This document shows positions 22,713 through 31,004 of a DNA stretch of 64,000 bases, piece by piece (the first letter of the stretch is position 1; the number at the start of each line of letters is the position of its first letter). Origin of the DNA: Streptomyces sp. NBC_01431 (GTDB taxonomy: Bacteria; Actinomycetota; Actinomycetes; Streptomycetales; Streptomycetaceae). The stretch is taken from NCBI RefSeq assembly GCF_036231355.1, contig NZ_CP109496.1, positions 6,820,001 to 6,884,000 on the forward strand. Reading direction: 5' to 3'. The notes under the pieces were generated by a model. The model ran no database searches. It was given only the letters and a program-made list of their open reading frames with translations, and had not been told where the DNA came from. A program made the position numbers and the translations under genes.

Positions 22713-23555
22713 TCAGCAGGCCGAGTGGGCGGCGCGCAGGATCAGTTGGGTGACCGGGGCCGGGTCGCTCACGGCGACCGCGTGGGGTGCGCGGACCCTG
22801 ACGGTGTGGGCGTGGGCGCGTTCGGCCATCCACTGCTCGGCGGCCGGGGGGATGTTGCGGTCCTCGGTTGCGACGAGGCACCAACTGGGGAGCCTCTTCC
22901 ACGCTGCCGCGGTGGCCTTCTCCTGAAGCGCGGCCAGAGCGATCGGACGCTGCCCCACCGCCATCGCCTGAGCGGTCGTGGCGGGTACGCCGGCCGCGAA
23001 CTGCTCCCGGAACAGCTCCTGCTTGATGACCAGTTCCTCCCCCTCGCCCCCGCCGGGCAGCGGGTAGTACTGGGGGCTTGCGGCCTGCGCCAGGGTGCTT
23101 CCGGGGTACTTGTCCGTGAGCTCCAGGGCGCTTTCGCCGACGTCCGGCACGAAGGCGGCTATGTAGACCAGCGCCTTGACCCGAGGCGCGTCAGCTGCCG
23201 CGACGCTGATGACGGCTCCGCCGTAGGAGTGGCCCACGAGCACGATCGGTCCCGGAACGCTGTCCAGCACGCTGCGGATGTAGGCGGCGTCACTCGCGAG
23301 CCCGCGCAGGGGAAGGGCCGGCGCGAGGGCATGGTGCCCAAGCCGCTGGAGCCGTTCGACGACCGCGCTCCAGCTGGAGGCATCGGCGAACGCGCCGTGG
23401 ATCAGGACGATGGTGGGCTGCTCATGGTGGTGTGGTCGGGACGCCAGGTCCGCTGAGGGTGACGGAGTGGCGAAGGCGGCGCCCGGAGTTCCCAGGGCGG
23501 CGGCGCCGGCCAGAAGTGAAACGGTCACGGTGCGGCGTGAGATCGGTGAGTTCAT
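22713..23555 (-). CDS. Alpha/beta hydrolase, Tat-exported
   Basis: 280 residues. The leader has S-R-R-T-V-T-V (twin Arg at 7-8), a hydrophobic core and an A-F-A cleavage region near residue 29, so it is probably secreted by Tat. The hydrolase domain starts I-V-L-I-H-G-A-F-A-D-A-S-S-W (49-62). The nucleophile elbow is G-H-S-Y-G-G (Ser110), the acid is probably in T-E-D-R-N-I, and the histidine in A-P-H-A-V-A-V. It is one of four members of one subfamily in this window (also 23605, 44728 and 58803). Likely an esterase or amidase; substrate unknown. The neighbouring hydrolase lies on the same strand 49 bases upstream. Confidence 0.9.
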   Translation of the reverse strand: MNSPISRRTVTVSLLAGAAALGTPGAAFATPSPSADLASRPHHHEQPTIVLIHGAFADASSWSAVVERLQRLGHHALAPALPLRGLASDAAYIRSVLDSVPGPIVLVGHSYGGAVISVAAADAPRVKALVYIAAFVPDVGESALELTDKYPGSTLAQAASPQYYPLPGGGEGEELVIKQELFREQFAAGVPATTAQAMAVGQRPIALAALQEKATAAAWKRLPSWCLVATEDRNIPPAAEQWMAERAHAHTVRVRAPHAVAVSDPAPVTQLILRAAHSAC

Positions 23556-23604
23556 CGTTCGCTTCCTGCGGTCGTGTCAAGGGGATCGGGTGGGCGTGGA
23601 CGGT

Positions 23605-24330
23605 TCACCGGGCGGTGGCTCGGACCGCCTCGTGGATCAGTTCGGCGACCCGCTCGGGGTGCGTGAGCATCACCAGGTGCGAGGAGTCGACCTCGACGGT
23701 GGTCATTCCGGCCCGCTGGTAGCCAAAGCGCTCCACATCGGGGTTGATGGTGCGGTCGGCCGAGGCGACCAGGCCCCAGGAGGGCTTGGTCTTCCAGGCC
23801 GCGACCGGGGCCTTTTCAGCGAATGCCTGTGCGGCCAGGGGGCGTTGGGAGACGGCGAGCACGGAGGCGAGGTGGGGTTCGACGCCCGCGGCGAAAATCG
23901 TCGGGAACTTGTCGATCCGGACGGACACGTCGGTGCCTGGATCGGTGGAGCCCTCGATCGGGAAGGGCGTGTAGACCAGCGCGTCGGCGAGGTCGGAATC
24001 CGGGAAGCGGCCTTGTAGTGCACCGAGGCTTTCGCCCTGCTCCAGGGCGTATCCGGCCAGGTAGACCAGGGCTGCGACGTTGTCCTCCGCGCCCGCGACG
24101 GTGATGACGGCACCGCCGTAGGAGTGGCCCACCAGGACGACCGGGCCGGGAATCCGGCGGACGAGCGAGGCGATGTAGGCGGCGTCACCGAGCAGGCTGC
24201 GGTTGGGCACGGCCGGGGCCACCACGTTCAGGCCGCGGGCGATCAGCTCGGGGATCACACGGGAGAAGCTCGACGCGTCGGCGAAGGCACCGTGAACAAG
24301 GACGACCGTCGGGCTATCGGAAGGGGACAT
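23605..24330 (-). CDS. Alpha/beta hydrolase, cytoplasmic paralogue
   Basis: 241 residues from ATG 24330, chosen because GGAG lies 7 bases upstream; an in-frame ATG at 24342 would add four residues. The protein starts V-V-L-V-H-G-A-F-A-D-A-S-S-F (9-22) and has G-H-S-Y-G-G (Ser70), S-A-D-R-T-I-N-P (acid) and S-S-H-L-V-M-L (His). No leader peptide, unlike the Tat-type paralogue immediately downstream. It is much closer to the protein at 58803 (same A-F-A-D-A, R-F-P-D-S and W-K-T-K-P-S-W segments). Probably co-transcribed with the Tat-type hydrolase. Confidence 0.9.
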   Translation of the reverse strand: MSPSDSPTVVLVHGAFADASSFSRVIPELIARGLNVVAPAVPNRSLLGDAAYIASLVRRIPGPVVLVGHSYGGAVITVAGAEDNVAALVYLAGYALEQGESLGALQGRFPDSDLADALVYTPFPIEGSTDPGTDVSVRIDKFPTIFAAGVEPHLASVLAVSQRPLAAQAFAEKAPVAAWKTKPSWGLVASADRTINPDVERFGYQRAGMTTVEVDSSHLVMLTHPERVAELIHEAVRATAR

Positions 24331-24532
24331 GCGTAACTCCATGGGAAGCGGTACGGGGAAGTGCGCGACGGAGCGATCCGCACATGACGTTCCGTCAGGG
24401 GCGAAGAGCCACTGGCACGAACGCAACCGTAAGGAGGAACAGAGAGCACACATTGCCTGTCAGCGCCCGAGCGCTGTCCTGTCCGCGCCCGCACTCGTGA
24501 TCGCGACACCTGCGGGCAAGCGGGGGTGCACT

Positions 24533-24548
24533 GCGCCACAACTGGCGC
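24533..24548. terminator. Short hairpin after the cyd operon
   Basis: GCGCCA-CAAC-TGGCGC, a 6-bp perfect stem with a 4-base loop, 64 bases past the cydC stop. The rest of 24331-24611 holds the promoter region of the hydrolase gene; no clear -35/-10 pair was found. Confidence 0.4.
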
Positions 24549-24611
24549 GCAGCGTACGGCCCAGCGTGATCGAGTCGTCCTGCGGCTGTTGGCCCTTGCC
24601 GGAAGGCCCGG

Positions 24612-26249
24612 CTAGGCCACCCTCTCGGGCCGCAGTGGTCGTTCCGCGGCACGGCTGAGGTGCACGACCACGGTCGGTGTCCGTTTGACTAGGCCAAGGT
24701 CCTGTTCCTGCAGGGCGATCACCAGTGCGGTGTCGGGCAGTGCCTCGGGCAGCGCGGCCAGGAGTGCCTCGGCGGTGGGACGGTCCAGGCCGGCCACCGG
24801 CTCGTCGAGCAGGAGCACCGGTGGCTGTCTCAATACGGCGCGTGCCGTGGCAAGTCGCCGTCGCTGGCCCTGCGACAGCAGGCGTCCGCCGGGGCCCGCC
24901 GGTGTGTCGAGCGGCAAGGCCGACAGGCCCACCACTTCCAGCGCGGCGCGTAGTGCGGTGGAGTCCGCCGACGGTGCCGCCTGACGCAGATTGGCCGCGA
25001 TCGTGTCGTCGGCCAGCCAGTCGTCGGCCTCGACGAGGGTGACCGTCCGGGCGATGGCGGAGGCGGGCAGTTCGTGCACGGGCGTGCCGTTGAGGAGGAC
25101 CGTACCGGCAGGGGCGAGTACGCGCCCGGCCAGTTGGCAGAGCAGCGTCGACTTCCCGCTGCCGTTGGGGCCGGTGACCAGGACCAGTCCGGGGCCTTGC
25201 ACGGTCATCGTGAGTTTGGCGGGCGAACCAAGGAGCGGGAGGCCATCCGTCTCGATGGAGCGGATGGCCTTTGACCCGCGGTCCGCCGGGGGCTCCTCGT
25301 CGGAGAGAGCGGCCAGGCGCCCAGCCGCGTTCCCGGCTTGGGTCAGGTGCTGCATCAGCCGGGGAAGTCTCTCCAGGAGCTCCCACCCGGCGGCCACCAG
25401 CAGTACTTCGCCCACGGTGACGCCGATCATCTGGGTCGGGGCGGCGCGCAGGGCGATGAGCAGCACCGACGCTTGCGCCACTGCGGCGAGGAGACGCAGT
25501 GCCAGGCGCCCCTGCCGCTCGGCGCGGGCAGCGGCCCATTCGGCGGACTCGACATCGGCCATGGCGCTCGTCGCCGCCAGCCGAGCCTGCGGCAGGGCGT
25601 CCAGGCACCGCAGTTCGTTGAAGGCGGCCCGACTGCCGAGCAGCGCGGTACCGAATGCGGCCCTGGCCTCCGCGGCGTTGGCCAGATGGGCGCGTGCGCT
25701 GCGTTGGGCGTGCCGGGCGCAGGCGAGGCCGGCTGCCCATACGGCGAGTTGGGCGATCCCGAGGGCCGGCCTGGCCCACAGCAGCAGTGCCTCGACCAGG
25801 CACGCGGTCGTGACCGCCGCCACCAGCGGTGCGATGGCGTTCGCGGGCAGGCCCGCGACGGTCTCCACATCGGCGGTGAGTCGGGTGAGCAACGTCCCGT
25901 CGCGTTGTCCGCGCAACTCGCGGGGGGTGAGGCGGGCAGCGCCGCGGGCCAGCCGGGCTCGCAGGGTCACCTGGGTGGCCAGCAGTGTCCGGTGGTTGTC
26001 CAGGCGTTCGAGGTAGCGCAGGCCGGTGCGGGTCAGCGCCAGTGCCCGGACGGCGCCCGAGGGGTACATCCAGGACCAGGTGGTGTTGGCCTGGAGGGTG
26101 ACCACGGCGCAGGTCGTCAGGAACCAGCCGGACACGCCGAGCAGTGCCGCGCCGCTGAGTTCCGCCGCTGCGGCGAACAGCATGCCGGTCACCAGGGTGC
26201 GGCGCGGAGCCGCTGTACGCAGCAGCCGCCAGGCGCTGATCCGGTTCAT
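24612..26249 (-). CDS. cydC: ABC transporter CydC, thiol exporter for cytochrome bd assembly
   Basis: 545 residues from ATG 26249, which overlaps the cydD stop by 4 bases. An N-terminal six-helix transmembrane domain (about 1-320) precedes the nucleotide-binding domain: Walker A G-P-N-G-S-G-K-S-T (about 375-383), signature L-S-Q-G-Q-R-R-R-L, Walker B P-V-L-L-L-D-E-P-V. CydDC exports cysteine and glutathione in E. coli and is needed to assemble cytochrome bd; the actinomycete thiol could differ. Last gene of the cydA-cydB-cydD-cydC operon. Confidence 0.92.
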   Translation of the reverse strand: MNRISAWRLLRTAAPRRTLVTGMLFAAAAELSGAALLGVSGWFLTTCAVVTLQANTTWSWMYPSGAVRALALTRTGLRYLERLDNHRTLLATQVTLRARLARGAARLTPRELRGQRDGTLLTRLTADVETVAGLPANAIAPLVAAVTTACLVEALLLWARPALGIAQLAVWAAGLACARHAQRSARAHLANAAEARAAFGTALLGSRAAFNELRCLDALPQARLAATSAMADVESAEWAAARAERQGRLALRLLAAVAQASVLLIALRAAPTQMIGVTVGEVLLVAAGWELLERLPRLMQHLTQAGNAAGRLAALSDEEPPADRGSKAIRSIETDGLPLLGSPAKLTMTVQGPGLVLVTGPNGSGKSTLLCQLAGRVLAPAGTVLLNGTPVHELPASAIARTVTLVEADDWLADDTIAANLRQAAPSADSTALRAALEVVGLSALPLDTPAGPGGRLLSQGQRRRLATARAVLRQPPVLLLDEPVAGLDRPTAEALLAALPEALPDTALVIALQEQDLGLVKRTPTVVVHLSRAAERPLRPERVA

Positions 26250-27979
26250 CGGGCTCTCCCGTGGTCCAGCGTGATGACGTGGTCGGCCAGCGGCAGCAGC
26301 GCGGGGCTGTGCGTGGCGAGCAGGACCGTACGGTCGCGGGTCAGCGTGCGCAGCGCGGACAGGACGCGTCGCTCCGCGTCCGGGTCGAGGTGGGCGGTGG
26401 GTTCGTCCAGGCACAGCACGGGTGCGTCCCGCAGCAACGCCCTTATGAGGGCGAGCTGTTGGGACTGGCCGGAGGAGAGGCCGGTGCCGCGTTCGCCGAG
26501 CGGTGTGTCAAGTCCCCGCGGCAGTGCCGCGAGGAGGTCTTCGAAGCCGAGCGAGGCGACGGCGTCCAGCAGGTCGTCGTCGCTCGCGGTGGGTCGGGCC
26601 AGGAGGAGGTTCTCGCGCAAGGTGCCGGGCAGCAGGTGCGCCGGCTGGCCCACCCAGGCGACCCGGCTGGGGTCGGCGGGAATGGGCAGGCGGTTCAGCA
26701 GGTGGAGCGCGCTTCCACCGTGCGGGGCGCGGAGCCCGGCCGCGACGGCGAGCAGGGTGGACTTGCCGGCCCCGCTGGGGCCGGTGACGGCGAGGCACCG
26801 ACCCGGTGCGAGGTACACGCTGACACGGTCCATCGCGGGCGCTGCCTTTCCGGGGTGATGGACCGTGACGGCTTCCAGGCACACCCCGGTTGGCGCCGAG
26901 GTCCGCCGGGCGTGCGGGGCGGGTGGCACCACGGTTTCGCGAGGCGCGTCCAGGACCGGGGCCAGCAGGCCGGCGGCAGCGGTCGCGCGGGCGCGGGCGT
27001 GGTAGCCGGCGGCCAGGTCCCGGGCCGGCGCGAAGTAGGCGGGCACCAGGACCAGGACGAACAGCGCGGCGGACAGGCTCATGTGATCCGGTACGACAGG
27101 CAGGTCCAGGTAGTCGAGCAGGGCCAGTCCGCAGTAGGTGGCCACCACGGCGAGGGTGCCGGTGATGAGCAGTTCGACCCATGCGGTCGACAGGAAGGCG
27201 ATCCGCAGCACCTTCTCGGTGCGACCGGAGACCTCCCGGTCGTGCCGGGTCAGCGACGCGGCCGCCTGGTCGTGCGCCCCGAGACCGACCAGGGTGGGCA
27301 GGCCGCGCAGATGGTCCAGCATGCGGGCCCGGTGGGTGCGGATCGCCGCCAGCTGGGCGCGTACGGCGCTCTGCGTGCCCAGGCCGATGACCTTCAGGTT
27401 GGCCGGCAGCAGCGGGGTGGCGGCCAGCACGAGCAGGGCGACGAACCAGCTGCGGGAAGCGATCGCGGCCAGGGTGAGGCCGCTGCTGAGCAGCATGGTG
27501 GTCCGGGCGGGCAGGTAGTCGGTGAGCCAGTCGGTGAGCTGGCAGACCTCGCCGTCGACGGCTTGGACCAGTGCCGCGTCGTCCAGGCCAATGCGGGCCG
27601 GGCCGTGTGCGGGCAGCGCTGTCGCGATGAGCCGGCCGCGCAGGGTCTCGCGTACGGTGCGGGCGCCGCGTGCGGCCGCCGCGTCGCCCGCGGCCAGCAG
27701 TACGGCGCGCAGGGCCACGCCGGCCGCTATGAGCAGGGCGGGAAGCAGTACGGCCGCCGCGGGGTGAGGGGCGCCCCGGAGTGCGGACAGGCCACGCTCG
27801 GCGGCCCAGGAGAGCCCGCCCGCCCAGATCACCGTGCCCAGTTGGGCCGCGCCGCGCAGCAGGCCCGCGCGGCGCAACTCCCGTCGGCCGAAGGCCGCCC
27901 ATTGCTGCAATGGGGCGGGCACCGGGTCTTCGGCCCGGTCCGCGGCCAGTTCGTCCAGGAGTACGGCGGCACTGCTCAC
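26246..27979 (-). CDS. cydD: ABC transporter CydD, thiol exporter for cytochrome bd assembly
   Basis: 577 residues. The transmembrane domain spans about 1-350 (F-G-R-R-E-L-R-R near the start, then six helices). The nucleotide-binding domain has Walker A G-P-S-G-A-G-K-S-T-L-L (about 400), signature L-S-S-G-Q-S-Q-Q-L-A-L-I-R-A-L-L (about 505), and Walker B P-V-L-C-L-D-E-P-T-A-H-L-D. It pairs with CydC. Overlaps: 4 bases with cydB upstream and 4 bases with cydC downstream, so translation is coupled along the operon. Confidence 0.92.
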   Translation of the reverse strand: MSSAAVLLDELAADRAEDPVPAPLQQWAAFGRRELRRAGLLRGAAQLGTVIWAGGLSWAAERGLSALRGAPHPAAAVLLPALLIAAGVALRAVLLAAGDAAAARGARTVRETLRGRLIATALPAHGPARIGLDDAALVQAVDGEVCQLTDWLTDYLPARTTMLLSSGLTLAAIASRSWFVALLVLAATPLLPANLKVIGLGTQSAVRAQLAAIRTHRARMLDHLRGLPTLVGLGAHDQAAASLTRHDREVSGRTEKVLRIAFLSTAWVELLITGTLAVVATYCGLALLDYLDLPVVPDHMSLSAALFVLVLVPAYFAPARDLAAGYHARARATAAAGLLAPVLDAPRETVVPPAPHARRTSAPTGVCLEAVTVHHPGKAAPAMDRVSVYLAPGRCLAVTGPSGAGKSTLLAVAAGLRAPHGGSALHLLNRLPIPADPSRVAWVGQPAHLLPGTLRENLLLARPTASDDDLLDAVASLGFEDLLAALPRGLDTPLGERGTGLSSGQSQQLALIRALLRDAPVLCLDEPTAHLDPDAERRVLSALRTLTRDRTVLLATHSPALLPLADHVITLDHGRAR

Positions 27980-29247
27980 GAGGTGGTCTCCGCCTCGATG
28001 CCCACGATGTCCGCGTGGAAGTACCCGGCCCGCCGATCCCGGCGGTCACCCACGATCCACGCGGCCAGCGATGTGCAGCACAGGACGACGACGCCGACCG
28101 GGTCGATCCAGTCGGCCACACCGCCGAACACGTCCTGGGACAGGGCGGTCGCCAGGATGCCGAGTGCCACCAGCAAGGTCCGTCGCACGATCGTCCGCAG
28201 GGCACCGGAGGGCGCCGGGGAGACCGCCAAGGGGAAGGTACGGGCCGGGGGCGGCGGGATCGGACGCTCCAGGGGATCGGTGTACTTGCCGCGGAAGCTC
28301 CGCCAGGCGTAGGCGTTGTAGGCCAGTACGAACGGCATGCACAACCCGACACCCACGACCAGGAAGAGCTGGGAGGAGTGCGGGCTCGCAACCTGATGGA
28401 CCGTCAGTGCGGGCGGTACGACGACCGGTACGGAGAGCACCGCCAAGCCCACCAGTCCACAGGCCGTCATCGTGGCCACAGCGGCGAACGGCCGCCAGTC
28501 GGGGCGACGGCCGAAGCCGTACCAGGCGACGGCGCCGGCCGCGACGGCGGCGAGGACCGCGAGCCAGAACAACACGGCCCGCAGAGGCTGGCTCAGCTGC
28601 GACTGCTGAGGGTCGGCGCTCGGCATCAGCAGACCGAGTACGGCCGTCATGATCGCCGTGACCACCAGCAGCGACCGTCCGGTGCGGCGGATGCCCGACC
28701 GCGACCAGCCCTCGGTCTTGTCCTGCAGCCAGGCGGCCCCGGCCAGCAGGTATACGGCGACCAGGCCGAGCGCGCACAGCACGCTGTAGCGGCTGAACCA
28801 GTCGAAGGCCCCGCCCTGGAACATGCCGTCGCGCTGGCTCGGGCCGGTGAGCAGGGCGCCGAGGACGAGACCTTGGCACACGGTCGCGGCGAGCGACGCC
28901 CCGCCGAACAGCAGCGCCCAGCCTCGCCGGTAGCCGTCGGCCGCGCTCTGCATCTCCAGGCCGAGCCCGCGCAGGATGACGGCGATGAGCATGCCGATCA
29001 ACGGCAGGTAGACACTGGGCAGAATCACGGCGTAGGCACCCGGCAGGCCGGCCCAGAGGACTACGCCGGCCAGGATGATCCAGCTCTCGTTGGCGTCCCA
29101 GGCGGTGGCGACGATCTCGCCGTACTCCCGTCGGCGCTCCGACCGGGCAGCCAGGCTGAGCATGCCCACCCCGAGGTCGTAACCGTCGAGTACGACATAC
29201 ATGGCGAGGGAGAAGAGGACCAGGGCGTAACTGGCGTACTCAAGCAA
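27976..29247 (-). CDS. cydB: Cytochrome bd oxidase subunit II, with C-terminal extension
   Basis: 423 residues. Starts with a helix rich in CydB residues (L-D-G-Y-D-L-G-V-G-M-L near 21-31, W-D-A-N-E-S-W near 50-56, L-R-G-L-G-L-E-M near 93-100), with about nine helices. The usual family body ends near residue 335 (A-W-R-S-F-R-G-K-Y-T). A Pro-rich linker and about 85 more residues with two extra hydrophobic segments follow, making it longer than common CydB proteins (about 335-380). It overlaps cydA by 8 bases and cydD by 4. Forms the quinol-oxidising terminal oxidase with CydA. Confidence 0.93.
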   Translation of the reverse strand: MLEYASYALVLFSLAMYVVLDGYDLGVGMLSLAARSERRREYGEIVATAWDANESWIILAGVVLWAGLPGAYAVILPSVYLPLIGMLIAVILRGLGLEMQSAADGYRRGWALLFGGASLAATVCQGLVLGALLTGPSQRDGMFQGGAFDWFSRYSVLCALGLVAVYLLAGAAWLQDKTEGWSRSGIRRTGRSLLVVTAIMTAVLGLLMPSADPQQSQLSQPLRAVLFWLAVLAAVAAGAVAWYGFGRRPDWRPFAAVATMTACGLVGLAVLSVPVVVPPALTVHQVASPHSSQLFLVVGVGLCMPFVLAYNAYAWRSFRGKYTDPLERPIPPPPARTFPLAVSPAPSGALRTIVRRTLLVALGILATALSQDVFGGVADWIDPVGVVVLCCTSLAAWIVGDRRDRRAGYFHADIVGIEAETTS

Positions 29248-30607
29248 CGAGGGCCTCCGATGCGTCGGGCGAGGCGGGCCCGGTGGTCAGTGACTCGGGG
29301 CCCGCCTTGACGGTGCGGACGATGTAGCGGGCCCAGATGGCCAGCAGAGTGACGTAGAGCAGGACGAAACCGGCCAGGCTGGCGGCGACTTCGGCCGCGG
29401 AGAGGTGGGAGACCGCGTCGGCGGTGCGTAGTTGGCCGTAAACGACCCACGGCTGGCGGCCCGTCTCGGCGACGATCCAGCCGCCGGTGATGGCGATGAT
29501 CCCGGCCGGGGTCATCCACACCATCCACCGCAGGAAGCGCGGGGAGTCGAACAGCCGGCGCCGCATGCGCAGGACCATGCCCGCGAAGGCCGTGCCGAAC
29601 ATGAGCAGCGCGGTGAAGTACATCGCGCGGAAACCGTAGAAGGCGGTCCACATGTTGGGGCGTTCGCCGGGTGGGGTCCCCAGCAGTCCGGGCGTTGTCG
29701 TCCTGCCGGTGAGGTCCTGGGCGATGACCGAGCCGAGATGGGGAATCTCGACGTGCAGCCGGTTCTCGCCCTTGTCGGTGTCGGGGACGACGAACAGGTT
29801 GTAGCCGTTGTTGTCGCTCTTCCAGTTGCCCTCGAAAGCCTCCAGTTTGGGGAGCTGGTGCCCGCCCATGAAGACCGCGGTGCCGTCTCCCACGTACAGC
29901 TGCACCGGCATCAGGACTCCCAGCACGCCGAGCGCGATGGACAGGCAGCGGCGGGCCATGGGCTGGGCGTGGATCCGGTTCTTCACCAGGTACCAGGCGG
30001 AGATCCCGCCGACGAACCAGGCGGCGCTGATCAGCACGGCCAGCAGCATGTGCGGGAAGCGGTGGGCGAAGGCGGGGTTGAACAGGATGCTGATCCAGTC
30101 CCTGGCGTGGAACTGTCCGGCGACCTTGTCGTAGCCGACCGGGTCCTGCATCCAGCTGTTGGCCGACAGGATCCAGGTGGTGGACAGCAGCGTTCCGAGG
30201 GCGACCATCCAGCTGGCCAGGGCCATGGTGCGCGGGCGGATCCGCCCGTCTCCGTACAGCATCAGGCCGATGAACCCCGCCTCCAGGAAGAAGGCGGTGA
30301 TCACTTCCATGCCTATGGTGACTCCGATGATCGGCCCGACGGCGTGGGCGTACACGCCCCAGTTGAGGCCGAACTCGAAGGTCATCACCGTGCCCGCGAC
30401 GACGCCCAGGCCGAAGCCCACGGCGAAGATCTTCTTCCAGAACCGGAAGATCTGTAGGTACAGAGGGTTCCCCGTGCGCACGTAGACCGTGTAGACGACG
30501 GCGAGGAGCACCGAGAGGCCGACGGTGAGCGCGGGGAAGGTCATATGAAAGATCGCGGTGATCGCGAACTGCCATCGGGACAGTTCGACGACGGTTGACG
30601 AAGCCAT
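29240..30607 (-). CDS. cydA: Cytochrome bd oxidase subunit I
   Basis: 455 residues from ATG 30607 with GGGAG upstream. His21 in F-H-M-T-F-P is the expected axial heme ligand near the N-terminus (His19 in E. coli), and F-N-P-A-F-A-H-R-F-P-H-M holds the second-heme histidine region. The G-R-Q-P-W motif (in A-E-T-G-R-Q-P-W-V-V-Y-G) is present. Total length and a modest loop after it suggest the short Q-loop type. The enzyme oxidises menaquinol and reduces O2 with high affinity under low oxygen or stress. First gene of cydABDC, divergent from the flavin monooxygenase operon (397-base gap). Confidence 0.95.
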   Translation of the reverse strand: MASSTVVELSRWQFAITAIFHMTFPALTVGLSVLLAVVYTVYVRTGNPLYLQIFRFWKKIFAVGFGLGVVAGTVMTFEFGLNWGVYAHAVGPIIGVTIGMEVITAFFLEAGFIGLMLYGDGRIRPRTMALASWMVALGTLLSTTWILSANSWMQDPVGYDKVAGQFHARDWISILFNPAFAHRFPHMLLAVLISAAWFVGGISAWYLVKNRIHAQPMARRCLSIALGVLGVLMPVQLYVGDGTAVFMGGHQLPKLEAFEGNWKSDNNGYNLFVVPDTDKGENRLHVEIPHLGSVIAQDLTGRTTTPGLLGTPPGERPNMWTAFYGFRAMYFTALLMFGTAFAGMVLRMRRRLFDSPRFLRWMVWMTPAGIIAITGGWIVAETGRQPWVVYGQLRTADAVSHLSAAEVAASLAGFVLLYVTLLAIWARYIVRTVKAGPESLTTGPASPDASEALVA

Positions 30608-30836
30608 GGGTACTCCCGGGGAGGCATCGGTTCTTGGCGGGGCTCGCGCGTGTTCACGGCCCGCGCGGGGCGAGGCATCAGGCACGGGGGGCCTGGTGGG
30701 CGTTCGCCGGGGTCTGCCTCGCGTGCCTGGTCCGTCACGGCGGCCGGGCCGGACAGGGGGAGGGGACGCGATCGCCACCCTCTGGCACTGCCCACGCTAG
30801 ACGGCTGACCGGCTACGACGATTGCCTGCGAGCGCA

Positions 30837-30858
30837 GTGCACTTGCCCGACACTGCAC
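30837..30858. promoter_or_regulatory. Pair of GTGCAC-like boxes, candidate operator
   Basis: GTGCAC (30837-30842) and CTGCAC (30853-30858), 16 bases apart, both in the setting CAGTGCAC/CACTGCAC. The same box type clusters at 57584-57665. Which regulator binds is not shown. Confidence 0.35.
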
Positions 30859-30966
30859 ACTTCCGGTCGGCGGGGCAGCGGCCCACCCCACGGACCGAGA
30901 CAGGGCGCTGACGGGCAAGCTCCGCTGCACGCACAGGCATGACGGCCGTCCGATCGATGCCTACGT

Positions 30967-30992
30967 TTCCGGCAGCCACACAGTTGCCGGAA
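30967..30992. promoter_or_regulatory. 8-bp perfect inverted repeat just before the flavin monooxygenase start
   Basis: TTCCGGCA (30967-30974) and TGCCGGAA (30985-30992) flank 10 bases and end 12 bases before the ATG, immediately upstream of the purine-rich ribosome binding site. It may be a repressor operator, or an mRNA hairpin gating translation. Confidence 0.6.
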
Positions 30993-31004
30993 CGAAGAGG
31001 CCCC

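Larger units (their letters stand above)
30608..31004. other. 397-base divergent promoter region, cyd operon versus flavin monooxygenase operon
   Basis: No gene. It holds two candidate regulatory elements: a pair of GTGCAC/CTGCAC boxes at 30837-30858 and an 8-bp inverted repeat at 30967-30992, described separately. I looked for a Rex-type site (TGTGAA...TTCACA) and found only a single half site near 30650. Confidence 0.6.

Noticed and set aside
30640..30670. Rex (redox sensor) operator upstream of cydA
   Set aside because: Only one TGTTCAC-like half site is visible, not the TGTGAA-N-TTCACA palindrome.
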